Assembly: GCF_910592395.1 (NCBI RefSeq)
Contig: NC_088318.1
Span: forward strand, 6,468,756 to 6,532,755
Source of the DNA: Lineus longissimus
Lineage: Eukaryota > Nemertea > Pilidiophora > Heteronemertea > Lineidae
DNA length: 64,000 bases
Reading direction: 5' to 3'
Shown here: piece by piece, positions 60,801-64,000 of the stretch
How the letters are laid out: each line of letters starts with the position of its first letter
Position numbering within the stretch: position 1 is the first letter of the stretch
Program-made: the position numbers and the translations under genes
The notes under the pieces: generated by a model
The model's input: only the letters and a program-made list of their open reading frames with translations
Database searches by the model: none
What the model was told of the DNA's origin: nothing

Positions 60801-63503
60801 GGAAATTCATGAAAATGGGTCCCATCCGTCATTCGATTGTTCTTTGTGCTATCCTTGACACAATTCGGAGCCACACAATACACCATAGTGAATGAAACAC
60901 ATTACTTCCAGGTGTGCATAATTAATTAAGGCCCTCCTGCTTTTATGATTGCATGACATGTACAGATAGCCTGATCTACATTACAACTTTTGCTGAACCC
61001 GTCGCCTGGCTCTAACAAGCCAGTTGCTAGCCTGATTAGGTAATCAAGTTGTCAAACACATAATTGGCTATATCTTCAAAATGGGTGGAGCTAATTGCAT
61101 TTGGTTTTCTGTATTGTATAAAGTGTTAGGTACACTTTTGAAATCGTCTTACAGCAGAAAATGGCAAAAAACCTGGAGTTATGGCCTTTAAGGAGATTCC
61201 ACGATAGTAATCTGATGCATTTGGCGACTTTCTGTTGTTTTTAGAATAAGTATTACCCTATATTAAGCAAAGCCACCCGGATAATACCCATGACTCATCA
61301 TACAGCTTAACAAAAGCGAGATGTATACATTTAACCTTATAATTATGCCCTCCATTTATAAAATGATCAGACGCTAAATTCGGATTACTATCATATTTTC
61401 CTCGTTTTAACCTCTGTACCCCATTCTCAACTTCCAGCACGGATATATACTATGGCTTTCACTACACTTTCCGTCAATACAGTGTCTACCAATGTCAACA
61501 TTGATATCTCCTTTCAAATCATTCATTTCATTAACATCGTTTGAAACGGAATTATATGACCTCTTAAATATATTACCGAACAGTTCACAACTATAGATTC
61601 CCTGCCCTTTCTATCATCAATATTATTCGGAAGGACATTGTTTGACGCTTTGACTTTTTTTACCCCTTTCCAAAAATCAGTGTTATTATTATTACGCAGA
61701 GACTCGGCTACTTTATTGGCAGCCACGTATCCTGATTCTTCTTATTAATGATATTGTGCCATTGTATGACGGCGTATATCCGCTACACTACCCCTTGGCG
61801 TGGCCTTCCGTTATCCTTCCACAAATTGTGCCGAAATATAGCCCTTTGCTTACACTCCGTTATTTCCTCATTCCACCCAGCTCTTCCCGCAGCTCTCCCA
61901 TGAACCCGTTCGTTCACAGGAATAACTTCAACGCCAGCACTAATGTCGGGGAGTAGATTTATCTCGTTTCAATTTAAACTGGGTCAACGTGGTCCTATCG
62001 TATTTTAAATAATTCCGTAATCTTAGGATAGAGGCGCTGCCTCTTTTTACAAATATGTGAAACCGGCGAGCACTGTGATTGGCTGATTGATTCACATTTT
62101 CACAAGCTCCTTTCCCGTCCCAATAAAAGGGCGCAACGGGGTCTTCGCAGGGGAGTCCGAAGCCGAATTTCACAGAAGAAAGACCGTAGTCGAGCCTTTG
62201 ACAGTGCAGCGCACGTGTTTGAAGTGGGCGGAAGTTGCCCAGGTTCTTGTACTAAAATGCATCCATGTGGAGTTACGGATGTTTATCTTACTATGTCTTA
62301 CACCTAGGATCTTGTACTATTACATTTGTGTAGAGGGAGAAAAGTGTGATACTAAAGCCGAAGGCAGTGTAGCAGACGGAGTAGTCCTTGTTCGTGATTG
62401 TGTTACTTCAGACACTTGTCTCGTTATGGATTGTCTTCAGCTGGTTGCGACGTGGAATGGATAATGTCTCCCTAGGCTATCCCTCTCTGATGTGTTGGAG
62501 GACTCAGACTTGCACTTGCAGCACTGTATGGGTGTCTCTTAGATACCGTCGGATCCAAGTAGCATATGCTAGCTACTAAAGAAAACTCGACTCAATTCGA
62601 GGAGGTCACCTTTCCCGCGACACTAAATACAAGCAGATATTGGCTGATATGAATAAAGTCTAGCAAATGCTTTTACTTCAATTTTGTACAGAAAGGTCTA
62701 GTGTAAATGTACATGGAGTTTTAGATAAAAGCATTTGCTAGTCTTTATTCATATCACCCATTGTTTCATCATGAAATCGTTCTATTTTCTCACCATGAAT
62801 TGTACAAAAATAATCATCACTGTGTATAGCATCCATCGGTGTCCCAATACGATTGAGTTCACCAGTTATTTTACATTCAAAGGTAAAATTAACGTCACAT
62901 GAATAATGCGAGTAACCACAAATAAGATTTTCCCGTTCAAGGAAATCATTCTGCAGAACTGGTCTGCTCCGATTGCGGCCTACCGAGGTCGGTATTCAGG
63001 TTCCCCCCCCTCGATTATAATCTCGCCACTATTTGTAGCTAGAATGGCAGAAACTTCTTATAATACTCTATTAGATTCTACACGTTATACGCTTTCCCTC
63101 GCACCAGAACCAGTTGGCGTGTAACATTGACTAGCAGAATACCGTCTTCAGTATAACAGCACACACTCGTTTTGAGTCGTGCTGTACTGGAGTTACACTC
63201 GTTCCAAGCTATTGCAACACAACCGTACGGTCTACATCATCTTCCATACCGGATACACCTTGGATATTGACGTTATTTCCAATGCCCCCTGTCGACTTGA
63301 GAAGTTGCTCATGAAAAAGCCAGTGTAACAATTTCCAGTTTAATCTTCTTATCTTATTTCTTATTGACCTCTCTTGTCTCTTTCAGGTTGCGCCGACTAC
63401 TACGACTACTCGGACTACTCGGACTACTCAAAATTCACTAGACAAAGGAACAGATCGCAGTGATGACAGTGATGTCGCCCCGGAAATTATAATTATTGAA
63501 TGA
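32060..63503 (+). CDS. Immunoglobulin-superfamily type I transmembrane receptor, six-exon model (316 aa)
   Basis: Joined exons: 32060-32114 (or 27753-27807), 55390-55713, 57022-57155, 58266-58455, 59335-59465 and 63387-63503. Intron phases are 1, 1, 0, 1, 0. Every junction is GT-AG and the 951 nt frame has no internal stop. Order: signal peptide (1-18), V-like Ig domain (about 30-126; Cys46/Cys112, DxGxYxC), second Ig domain (about 128-234; Cys154/Cys213, Trp167, with extra Cys137, Cys158 and Cys185), transmembrane helix (about 248-271) and a 45-residue tail. Each extracellular domain is a 1-1 phase unit, the usual Ig-exon symmetry. It probably acts at the cell surface in recognition or adhesion. 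The ligand and a family name are not inferable. The tail has no ITAM or ITIM that I can see. The ~23 kb first intron, packed with transposons, makes the leader assignment the least certain part. Confidence 0.7.
32135..32565 (-). mobile_element. BEL/Pao retrotransposon fragment (RNase H region)
   Basis: The minus-strand frame shows RNase H motifs in order: LRVFADASFKAYGAVGYMR, then IPRLELMAALVASRLA, then TLWTDSQIVLHWLQ. These give the D, E and D catalytic positions seen in BEL/Pao elements. Sequence on both sides aligns with duplication copy 1, which lacks this stretch, so it is a ~430 bp insertion into the intron next to the leader exon. No LTR, gag or integrase accompanies it. The boundaries are estimates (within about 10 bp). 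Confidence 0.8.
33096..34640. repeat. Intronic repeat block S, copy 1
   Basis: Shares long matches with 45011-46810 (from about 33690 on, including GGAACTAAAGTCACAAGAAG, GGTTTGACGTAGAACTACAG and CGGAATGCATACCATAATAC). Its first part (about 33040-33560) matches 48150-48660. No coding potential seen. Confidence 0.7.
34038..34430. mobile_element. Fold-back MITE (CTAAACAGCGTCCACC...), copy 1
   Basis: The ends CTAAACAGCGTCCACCAGG and CCTGGTGGACGCTG...TTTAG are inverted repeats. The whole ~390 bp folds as a long imperfect hairpin: TTTCATGACATTT pairs with AAATGTCATGAAA, and TTGTTGTCTAAAAT with ATTTTAGACAAC. A 10 bp tandem copy of GATAGACGCT sits at the right end. The second copy is at 45601-45982. 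Confidence 0.7.
34641..35035. other. No recognisable gene
   Basis: Short unique-looking stretch between repeat blocks. Nothing to annotate. Confidence 0.4.
35036..36118 (+). repeat. Tandem ~1.08 kb duplication, unit 1
   Basis: Starts near ACCCGTGGCGCAGGCAGGTT and matches 36125-37090 in order (ATGGGCTATA, ATCAATTGGTC, CTCGGGCAAGGCAC, CAAGTCCAGCAACCAAA, GGGAGTGCAG). Unit 2 lacks ~65 bp near 35340 and has its own indels. Confidence 0.8.
35790..35889 (+). other. Coding-like tail in the tandem repeat, function unknown
   Basis: After a TTCAGCAG|GT word the frame reads QQVQAVPIIPQQPAVQPVML then VTPQGVQVID and stops at 35889. It has a Pro/Gln/Val composition like a genuine protein tail. Unit 2 has the same stretch (36795-36895) with frameshifts. 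It may be the terminal exon or processed fragment of an unidentified gene carried by the repeat. I do not recognise the family. Confidence 0.3.
36119..37095 (+). repeat. Tandem ~1.08 kb duplication, unit 2
   Basis: Degenerate copy of 35036-36118. It ends in a short TAGATAGATAGAT run near 37105. Confidence 0.75.
37544..37717 (+). CDS. Small secreted-type ORF inside the second Ginger-like element
   Basis: ATG at 37544 opens MKKLKLLLILFFLLSTVIHV, a basic start followed by a strong hydrophobic core, then ICNDSFDSEPDSEPEDK. A donor-like AAG|GTTTGT lies at 37655 in phase 0. Unspliced, the frame ends at 37717 (57 codons). It looks like a signal-peptide exon followed by an acidic segment. It has no counterpart I can see in the larger element and could be a captured host exon or a chance ORF. 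Confidence 0.3.
38161..38613 (+). CDS. C-terminal module of the Ginger-like OTU protein, second family
   Basis: An acidic linker is followed by VLLGISNKTRLWVRSEERNG, then VPGHFLISVEDFGSFDAF, then EDHRKRFKDRLLSTWLLK. The same pattern is at 19240-19520 in the larger element (WLFGITNASVLWARDA, NGHYVLNEELMDDFDAF, EDSRKRFKDKLLKIWL). The frame is open from upstream (38095) to the stop at 38611. The first in-frame ATG after the divergent part is at 38161. Its role is unknown; conservation of this module in two families suggests it matters for transposition. The remaining exons are deleted. Confidence 0.55.
   Translation: MTVDIDQALLGETDDSLEQMAYESMSEYQAQIGEQMNTGEGEVLLGISNKTRLWVRSEERNGRSIRTVPGHFLISVEDFGSFDAFCDSMTQEDHRKRFKDRLLSTWLLKSSNNDTNYLHEGEFIVLDVSSAKHFDMWKATLAKRLADRLL
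39819..40225. other. No recognisable gene
   Basis: Unique-looking sequence with no motif I can support. Confidence 0.4.
40226..40630. repeat. Intronic repeat block R, copy 1 (left part)
   Basis: Matches 47320-47640 and 49310-49367 plus 53332-53640 (GTTCTAAACGACTT, GATTAGGTTTGGTGGCAAA, AAAACTAAAGCCTC, TGCCAGCTAAGATTAAGCTC). In this copy the block is interrupted after GCAATAAGG and resumes near 43340. Confidence 0.75.
40699..40762. repeat. Perfect 26 bp stem-loop
   Basis: The arms 40699-40724 and 40737-40762 are exact reverse complements (starting CTGTTGACTGTGCTTTAAGA) around a 12 nt loop, AGGCATGGCGCC. The loop and right arm occur again at 41083-41130. It may be the end of a small inverted-repeat element. 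Confidence 0.8.
40763..43339. other. Insertion into repeat block R carrying a duplicated coding-like segment
   Basis: This stretch separates two halves of block R. Within it 41290-41430 and 42850-42985 are copies. On the minus strand both read SRLPSLEFxKNVPYRAKL, preceded by KEQCAR. The conservation of the peptide suggests a gene or transposon fragment, but I do not recognise the family. No terminal repeats of the insertion are evident. Confidence 0.35.
43340..45010. repeat. Intronic repeat block R, copy 1 (right part)
   Basis: Matches 53640-55085 over nearly its whole length. It ends with GGATGAGACTAAGCCGTGGT, then TATGCCAGGGCAAGTAAAAG and ATCCCACATAGG, which resembles the conserved tail seen at the 3' end of some invertebrate SINE/LINE families. 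No coding frame survives. Confidence 0.65.
45601..45982. mobile_element. Fold-back MITE (CTAAACAGCGTCCACC...), copy 2
   Basis: Same hairpin as 34038-34430, here with the clean right end GGTGGACGCTGTTTAG. It appears to have travelled with block S, since the flanks also match. Confidence 0.7.
46432..46490. repeat. Short tandem repeat (AAAATGTTGGT)n
   Basis: About five near-perfect 11-12 bp units, with related TTGCAAATTTGTTGC words just upstream. Confidence 0.85.
46811..47319. other. No recognisable gene
   Basis: A short match to the start of block R (CCATTGACCTATATGAT, 46826) is followed by unique-looking sequence without features. Confidence 0.4.
47320..48100. repeat. Intronic repeat block R, copy 2 (truncated)
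   Basis: Matches 40310-40630 and then 43380-43740. A small insertion (about 47700-47835, containing CAAAAACTCCGATTTCCCTACC, quoted here as CAAAAACTCCGATTTC) is absent from the other copies. Confidence 0.7.
48150..48760. repeat. Intronic repeat block S, copy 3
   Basis: Matches 33020-33540 and then jumps to sequence equivalent to 33880-33960 (GGTTTATTTTGCCTGAAGG), so a ~350 bp internal part is missing. Confidence 0.7.
48761..49310. other. Simple repeat (TG)n-(G)n, otherwise nothing
   Basis: A TG run with an 18 nt G run at about 48787-48819. The remainder is unique-looking. Confidence 0.5.
49505..50287. mobile_element. Harbinger-derived fold-back element nested in the pogo-like transposon
   Basis: Inverted arms of about 290-300 bp (49505-49793 and 49985-50287) start GTAAAGCC...CACCACACGG and contain TCTCGACACGCGAGGAAG. 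They flank a ~190 bp centre that encodes a PIF/Harbinger transposase fragment. It is non-autonomous. A clear 3 bp TWA duplication, usual for Harbinger, is not visible. Confidence 0.75.
49759..49967 (-). pseudogene. PIF/Harbinger transposase N-terminal fragment (HARBI1-like)
   Basis: The minus-strand frame starts MDQEDQIALILLLLLRRRRR and continues LWTRPWIQKREDKGAYANLI then AELREEDPMKYRQFHR. The RPW...R...GAY..L..ELR.EDP..Y..F.R pattern is the conserved start of HARBI1-type transposases. The catalytic DDE region is absent: the frame runs into the inverted arm and stops. A remnant kept in the centre of a fold-back element. Confidence 0.75.
50719..52965 (-). CDS. Pogo-like transposase, four exons, intact (481 aa)
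   Basis: Exons on the minus strand are 52965-52620, 52274-52052, 51882-51528 and 51240-50719. All junctions are GT-AG with matching phases (1, 2, 0), total 1446 nt including the stop. Exon 1 begins MDNGDDGDGGG and carries an HTH-like segment (YSLNQRLDYVDTF, then HPRTFSRWLDQYEE). Exon 2 carries a CENP-B/Tc5-type DNA-binding segment (ASDHWLTRFKER). Exons 3-4 carry the DDE_1 core: INMDET (D236), FLLILDRYPAHRHH (D344) and CTSILQPLDLTVNRSFK (D380), giving a D-108-D-35-D spacing as expected for pogo/Tigger-type enzymes. An acidic tail (EFDPDDADVDFHDE) ends it. A longer N-terminus (start at 53034) adds a hydrophobic stretch that I think is untranslated. It lies between the TIRs at 49371 and 53331 and reads from right to left. 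It is either an active transposase or one on the way to domestication. Confidence 0.85.
53332..55085. repeat. Intronic repeat block R, copy 3 (host of the pogo-like insertion)
   Basis: The most complete copy of block R (with 49310-49367 as its left end). It matches 40310-40630 and 43390-45005. It ends with the SINE/LINE-like tail (GGATGAGACTAAGCCGTGGT, then GTAAAAGATCCCACATAGG) followed by an ATGATG simple repeat at about 55088-55110. Confidence 0.7.
55390..55713 (+). CDS. Ig receptor exon 2: V-like Ig domain
   Basis: Acceptor CTTTTCAG ends at 55389 and donor GTAAGT starts at 55714. The exon is 324 nt, phase 1 to phase 1. It reads STGVLSQIAIQPGPVEVKQG, then NVSLWCRLKNG (strand B Cys), ANWHSPP (possible core Trp), then FYNLSIMDAQWADKGEYRCL. 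The DKGEYRC segment is the D-x-G-x-Y-x-C signature before the second canonical cysteine. Two further cysteines (NCESY and KMSCSD) may make an extra loop disulfide. N-x-S/T sites are NVS and NLS. Confidence 0.9.
55900..56600. mobile_element. Probable fold-back MITE in intron 2
   Basis: The left segment GAACAGAATCGTACTCTCGTC (quoted to 20: GAACAGAATCGTACTCTCGT) with GACTTTCTGTG (about 56090-56143) is mirrored at 56400-56455 by ACAGAAAGTTAAAGAATGGC then GTATGATTCTGTTC. The region ends with a GACGACGACGACGG run and the hairpin ATGCCCCCTCGAAGGCGGGGGCAT (stem ATGCCCCC/GGGGGCAT, 56582-56605). Outer boundaries are not clear. Confidence 0.45.
57022..57155 (+). CDS. Ig receptor exon 3: first half of second Ig domain
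   Basis: Acceptor TTTCCAG ends at 57021; donor GTAAGT starts at 57156; 134 nt, phase 1 to phase 0. It reads VPVKNVTLKYCTEKTDDAQQ, then HLPKNLTCTTNCAYPAPNIS, then WFVND. The LTCxxxCxYPxPxxxWF pattern supplies the B-strand Cys and C-strand Trp of a C2/I-type domain, with an unusual second Cys four residues on. The strand-F Cys is in the next exon, so the domain is split by a phase-0 intron. Confidence 0.85.
57681..57785. repeat. Inverted repeat partner of 63890-63990
   Basis: ACACGTCAAAGTCGGCAATT and GTCAGTCTTCATATTT occur here and, as reverse complement, near the right edge of the window. GTCTTCATATTTGAACCTTA at about 57941 also matches the right partner. Probably ends of a large or rearranged element within the gene's introns and 3' flank. 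Confidence 0.6.
58266..58455 (+). CDS. Ig receptor exon 4: second half of second Ig domain
   Basis: Acceptor TTTTCCAG ends at 58265; donor GTAAGC starts at 58456; 190 nt, phase 0 to phase 1. It reads KPFNGTATVTEMGCEGAKEG, then YRTESTVTDMEEDDKEYKIS, then CTAENVNGEPNVS. The EYKISCTAENVNGE segment is the strand-F Tyr-x-x-x-Cys and the usual A-x-N-x-x-G turn of Ig C2/I domains. The upstream relative at 662-864 has lost this Cys and the frame. Confidence 0.9.
58506..58965 (+). repeat. Tandem duplication around the transmembrane exon, unit 1
   Basis: This unit runs from CGTGATCTCACTCATTG to inside a transmembrane-exon copy. It is followed directly by unit 2 (58966 to about 59395), which is about as long and very similar (AAACTGGAGACAAG, CTTGGTTCCCTATCATCATT, CATGGCGGACGGGTGATTGT). 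Confidence 0.85.
58888..58971 (+). pseudogene. Truncated copy of the transmembrane exon
   Basis: After acceptor TTTCCAG (58887) the phase-1 frame reads PHQPIIAHPTMIGMIVTIVI then F, A, S and a stop at the junction with the next tandem unit. Compared with 59335-59465, the second half of the helix and the stop-transfer lysines are cut off. If spliced in, it would give a truncated, tail-less protein. Confidence 0.7.
58966..59395 (+). repeat. Tandem duplication around the transmembrane exon, unit 2
   Basis: The copy that keeps the complete transmembrane exon at its right end. Confidence 0.85.
59335..59465 (+). CDS. Ig receptor exon 5: transmembrane segment
   Basis: Acceptor TTTCCAG ends at 59334; donor GTAAGT starts at 59466; 131 nt, phase 1 to phase 0. 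It reads TPSPHQSLITHT (stalk), then AVIGMIVAICALFVIPLTIG, then IVLIRKKYQDN. About 24 uninterrupted hydrophobic residues end in Arg-Lys-Lys, a stop-transfer pattern that puts the tail in the cytosol. Confidence 0.88.
59600..60376. other. Intron 5 of the receptor, no gene seen
   Basis: Unique-looking AT-rich sequence with an unsupported 72-codon frame at 59975-60193. Nothing further can be said. Confidence 0.45.
60377..60586 (+). CDS. P2RX7-like N-terminal exon (transposon-type gene family), isolated
   Basis: ATG opens MAFAYSSESESSEFEDVLVD, then GYLNVEPYMFEPLISLEH, then an acidic stretch and RAGNRKWRLSH before a consensus donor GTAAGT at 60587. The PYxFEP motif after an acidic Ser-rich start is what I remember from invertebrate genes labelled P2X purinoceptor 7-like, which are multicopy and transposon-associated. 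No following exon with the expected Cys-rich zinc module is seen before 61250, so this is probably an orphan first exon lying in the receptor's last intron. Confidence 0.45.
60605..60886 (-). CDS. THAP-domain exon
   Basis: The minus-strand ATG at 60886 opens MVYCVAPNCVKDSTKN, then FHEFPKPVERERRKLWIRKC, then LEYWKPGPSAKLCSDHF, then KTAVPSVFDL. The C2CH zinc set (Cys4, Cys9, Cys59, His62), the Phe-Pro and Trp positions and the closing AVPxxF box make a complete ~94-residue THAP DNA-binding domain. The continuation past this box (to 60488) is antisense to the P2RX7-like exon and probably not translated. No downstream exon is identified. THAP domains occur in P-element-type transposases and in many domesticated regulators; either is possible. 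Confidence 0.85.
60900..61257. other. No recognisable gene
   Basis: Intronic sequence of the receptor, no features seen. Confidence 0.4.
61258..61990 (-). mobile_element. Degraded L2/CR1-like LINE fragment
   Basis: Minus-strand pieces in order from right to left: WNEEITECKQRAIFRHNLWK with NGRPRQGVVADIRR (about 61880-61760), AANKVAESLRNNNNTDFWKG then VKKVKASNNVLPNNIDDRKG (61726-61600), and LKRGKYDSNPNLASDHFING (about 61410-61350). This is the linker between endonuclease and reverse transcriptase of L2/CR1-type elements. Frames are broken, and both the endonuclease and the RT palm are missing. Confidence 0.75.
61991..62640. other. No recognisable gene
   Basis: A 125-codon frame at 62087-62464 has no motif I know and no splice support. 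It may be chance or LINE-related. Left uncalled. Confidence 0.4.
62645..62757. mobile_element. Short hairpin MITE (family A), copy 2
   Basis: The arms 62645-62675 and 62727-62757 are inverted repeats of 31 bp with one mismatch (TGATATGAATAAAGTCTAGC...). The core GTACAGAAAGGTCTAGTGTA is also present, reversed, in copy 1 at 1066-1168. Confidence 0.75.
63387..63503 (+). CDS. Ig receptor exon 6: cytoplasmic tail and stop
   Basis: Acceptor TCTTTCAG ends at 63386. The phase-0 frame reads VAPTTTTTRTTRTTQNSLDK, then GTDRSDDSDVAPEIIIIE, then TGA at 63501-63503. A Thr/Arg repeat (ACTACT/CGGACTACT) is followed by an acidic Ser-Asp segment. An AATAAA lies at 63508-63513, very close to the stop, so the true polyadenylation signal may be further on. 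No tyrosine-based signalling motif is visible. It is assigned as last exon by phase continuity and by the clean stop. Confidence 0.65.
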   Translation, partial: VAPTTTTTRTTRTTQNSLDKGTDRSDDSDVAPEIIIIE

Positions 63504-64000
63504 AGGGAATAAATTCATGATTCTGATATATTTGTTAGATAAATCAGATAAATCATTGTATGTTTTGTGCAACTTTGTGAAATACTAATTGAAATTAGGA
63601 AGTTTTAAAAAGTGTTTATTTCACAATAGTTATCCTATTGAATGTATACAACAAACCAAGGATGCAGCATGTAGGATCCTTCTAATATCCAAGTGATACA
63701 TTATTGTCCCTTAAGTTTTCATAGAAAATATCAGACGATGGATGAATTGATCAATGATTGTTTTATCCTAATATTATTTTGTCAATCATATATCCAATAA
63801 CTTCACATTTGTGTCGAAATCCTAACTCCGGCCAATTCGTGCCAAGTCCTGATTCCGAGTCAATGCAATCAACCTTATTAAGGTTCAAATATGAAGACTG
63901 ACAATTGCCGACTTTGACGTGTTTAAAAAAATTGAATAGAATTCACAGCATTGCAGACATGTCATCAATGAGTTCATATAGCAATCATAGATCCAATAAC
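63504..64000. other. Probable 3' untranslated region and flank
   Basis: AT-rich; contains the inverted-repeat partner (63890-63990) of 57681-57785. No other feature seen. Confidence 0.45.

Noticed and set aside
62087-62464. 125-codon + strand frame
   Set aside because: No recognisable domain, no splice context, next to a decayed LINE on the other strand.
1-64000. CRISPR arrays, prokaryotic operons, rRNA genes
   Set aside because: Tandem arrays here have no spacer-repeat structure. Genes are intron-split. No rRNA-like sequence was recognised.

Overview
The window is eukaryotic nuclear DNA, AT-rich and intron-rich, with GT-AG splice sites, non-LTR and LTR retroelement remains, cut-and-paste transposons and several satellites. 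The recurring palindromic word TAGGCCTA, the THAP and KRBA2/integrase-type genes and a small immunoglobulin-superfamily receptor suggest a marine invertebrate, most likely a deuterostome (echinoderm, hemichordate or cephalochordate). That placement is an inference and I cannot fix the species.

The main host gene is on the + strand. I can assemble a six-exon model with matching phases for an immunoglobulin-superfamily type I membrane receptor: leader exon (27753-27807, with a second version at 32060-32114), V-like Ig exon (55390-55713), a second Ig domain split over two exons (57022-57155 and 58266-58455), a transmembrane exon (59335-59465) and a cytoplasmic-tail exon (63387-63503). Using one leader, the exons total 951 nt, or 316 residues with no internal stop. 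A decayed relative of the fourth exon lies at 662-864, so the left edge is probably the ruined 3' part of an upstream paralogue. The locus looks like a tandem Ig-receptor cluster.

Layout. 1-14 kb: decayed Ig exon, MITEs, a LINE 3' end, a roughly 60-75 bp satellite (3.8-5.56 kb), G-rich fold-back blocks (7.8-11.5 kb), a TTAA-flanked MITE and a roughly 50 bp minisatellite (12.4-13.6 kb). 14.07-33.1 kb: a direct tandem segmental duplication. Each copy carries one leader exon. Copy 1 was inflated by two large insertions: a Ginger-like integrase transposon (15562-20850, with 133-147 bp TIRs and a 5 bp target duplication) and a fold-back element containing a dead LINE (21025-25525). Copy 2 keeps the empty site of the first insertion and gained a BEL/Pao fragment. 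33.1-55.1 kb: a giant first intron made of repeated blocks, a second shorter Ginger-like element (37277-39812, with identical 70 bp TIRs), and a pogo-like transposon (49368-53331) whose four-exon, 481-residue transposase is open and has its DDD residues. A Harbinger-derived fold-back element sits inside it. 55.4-63.5 kb: the receptor exons, a local tandem duplication around the transmembrane exon, a THAP-domain exon (- strand) facing a P2RX7-like N-terminal exon (+ strand), and a degraded LINE.

Duplications with unequal transposon loads give empty-site references inside the same window. They make the ends and target duplications of several elements readable without a database. I found no tRNA or rRNA gene or CRISPR array that I can support. 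All family assignments come from motifs read by eye.
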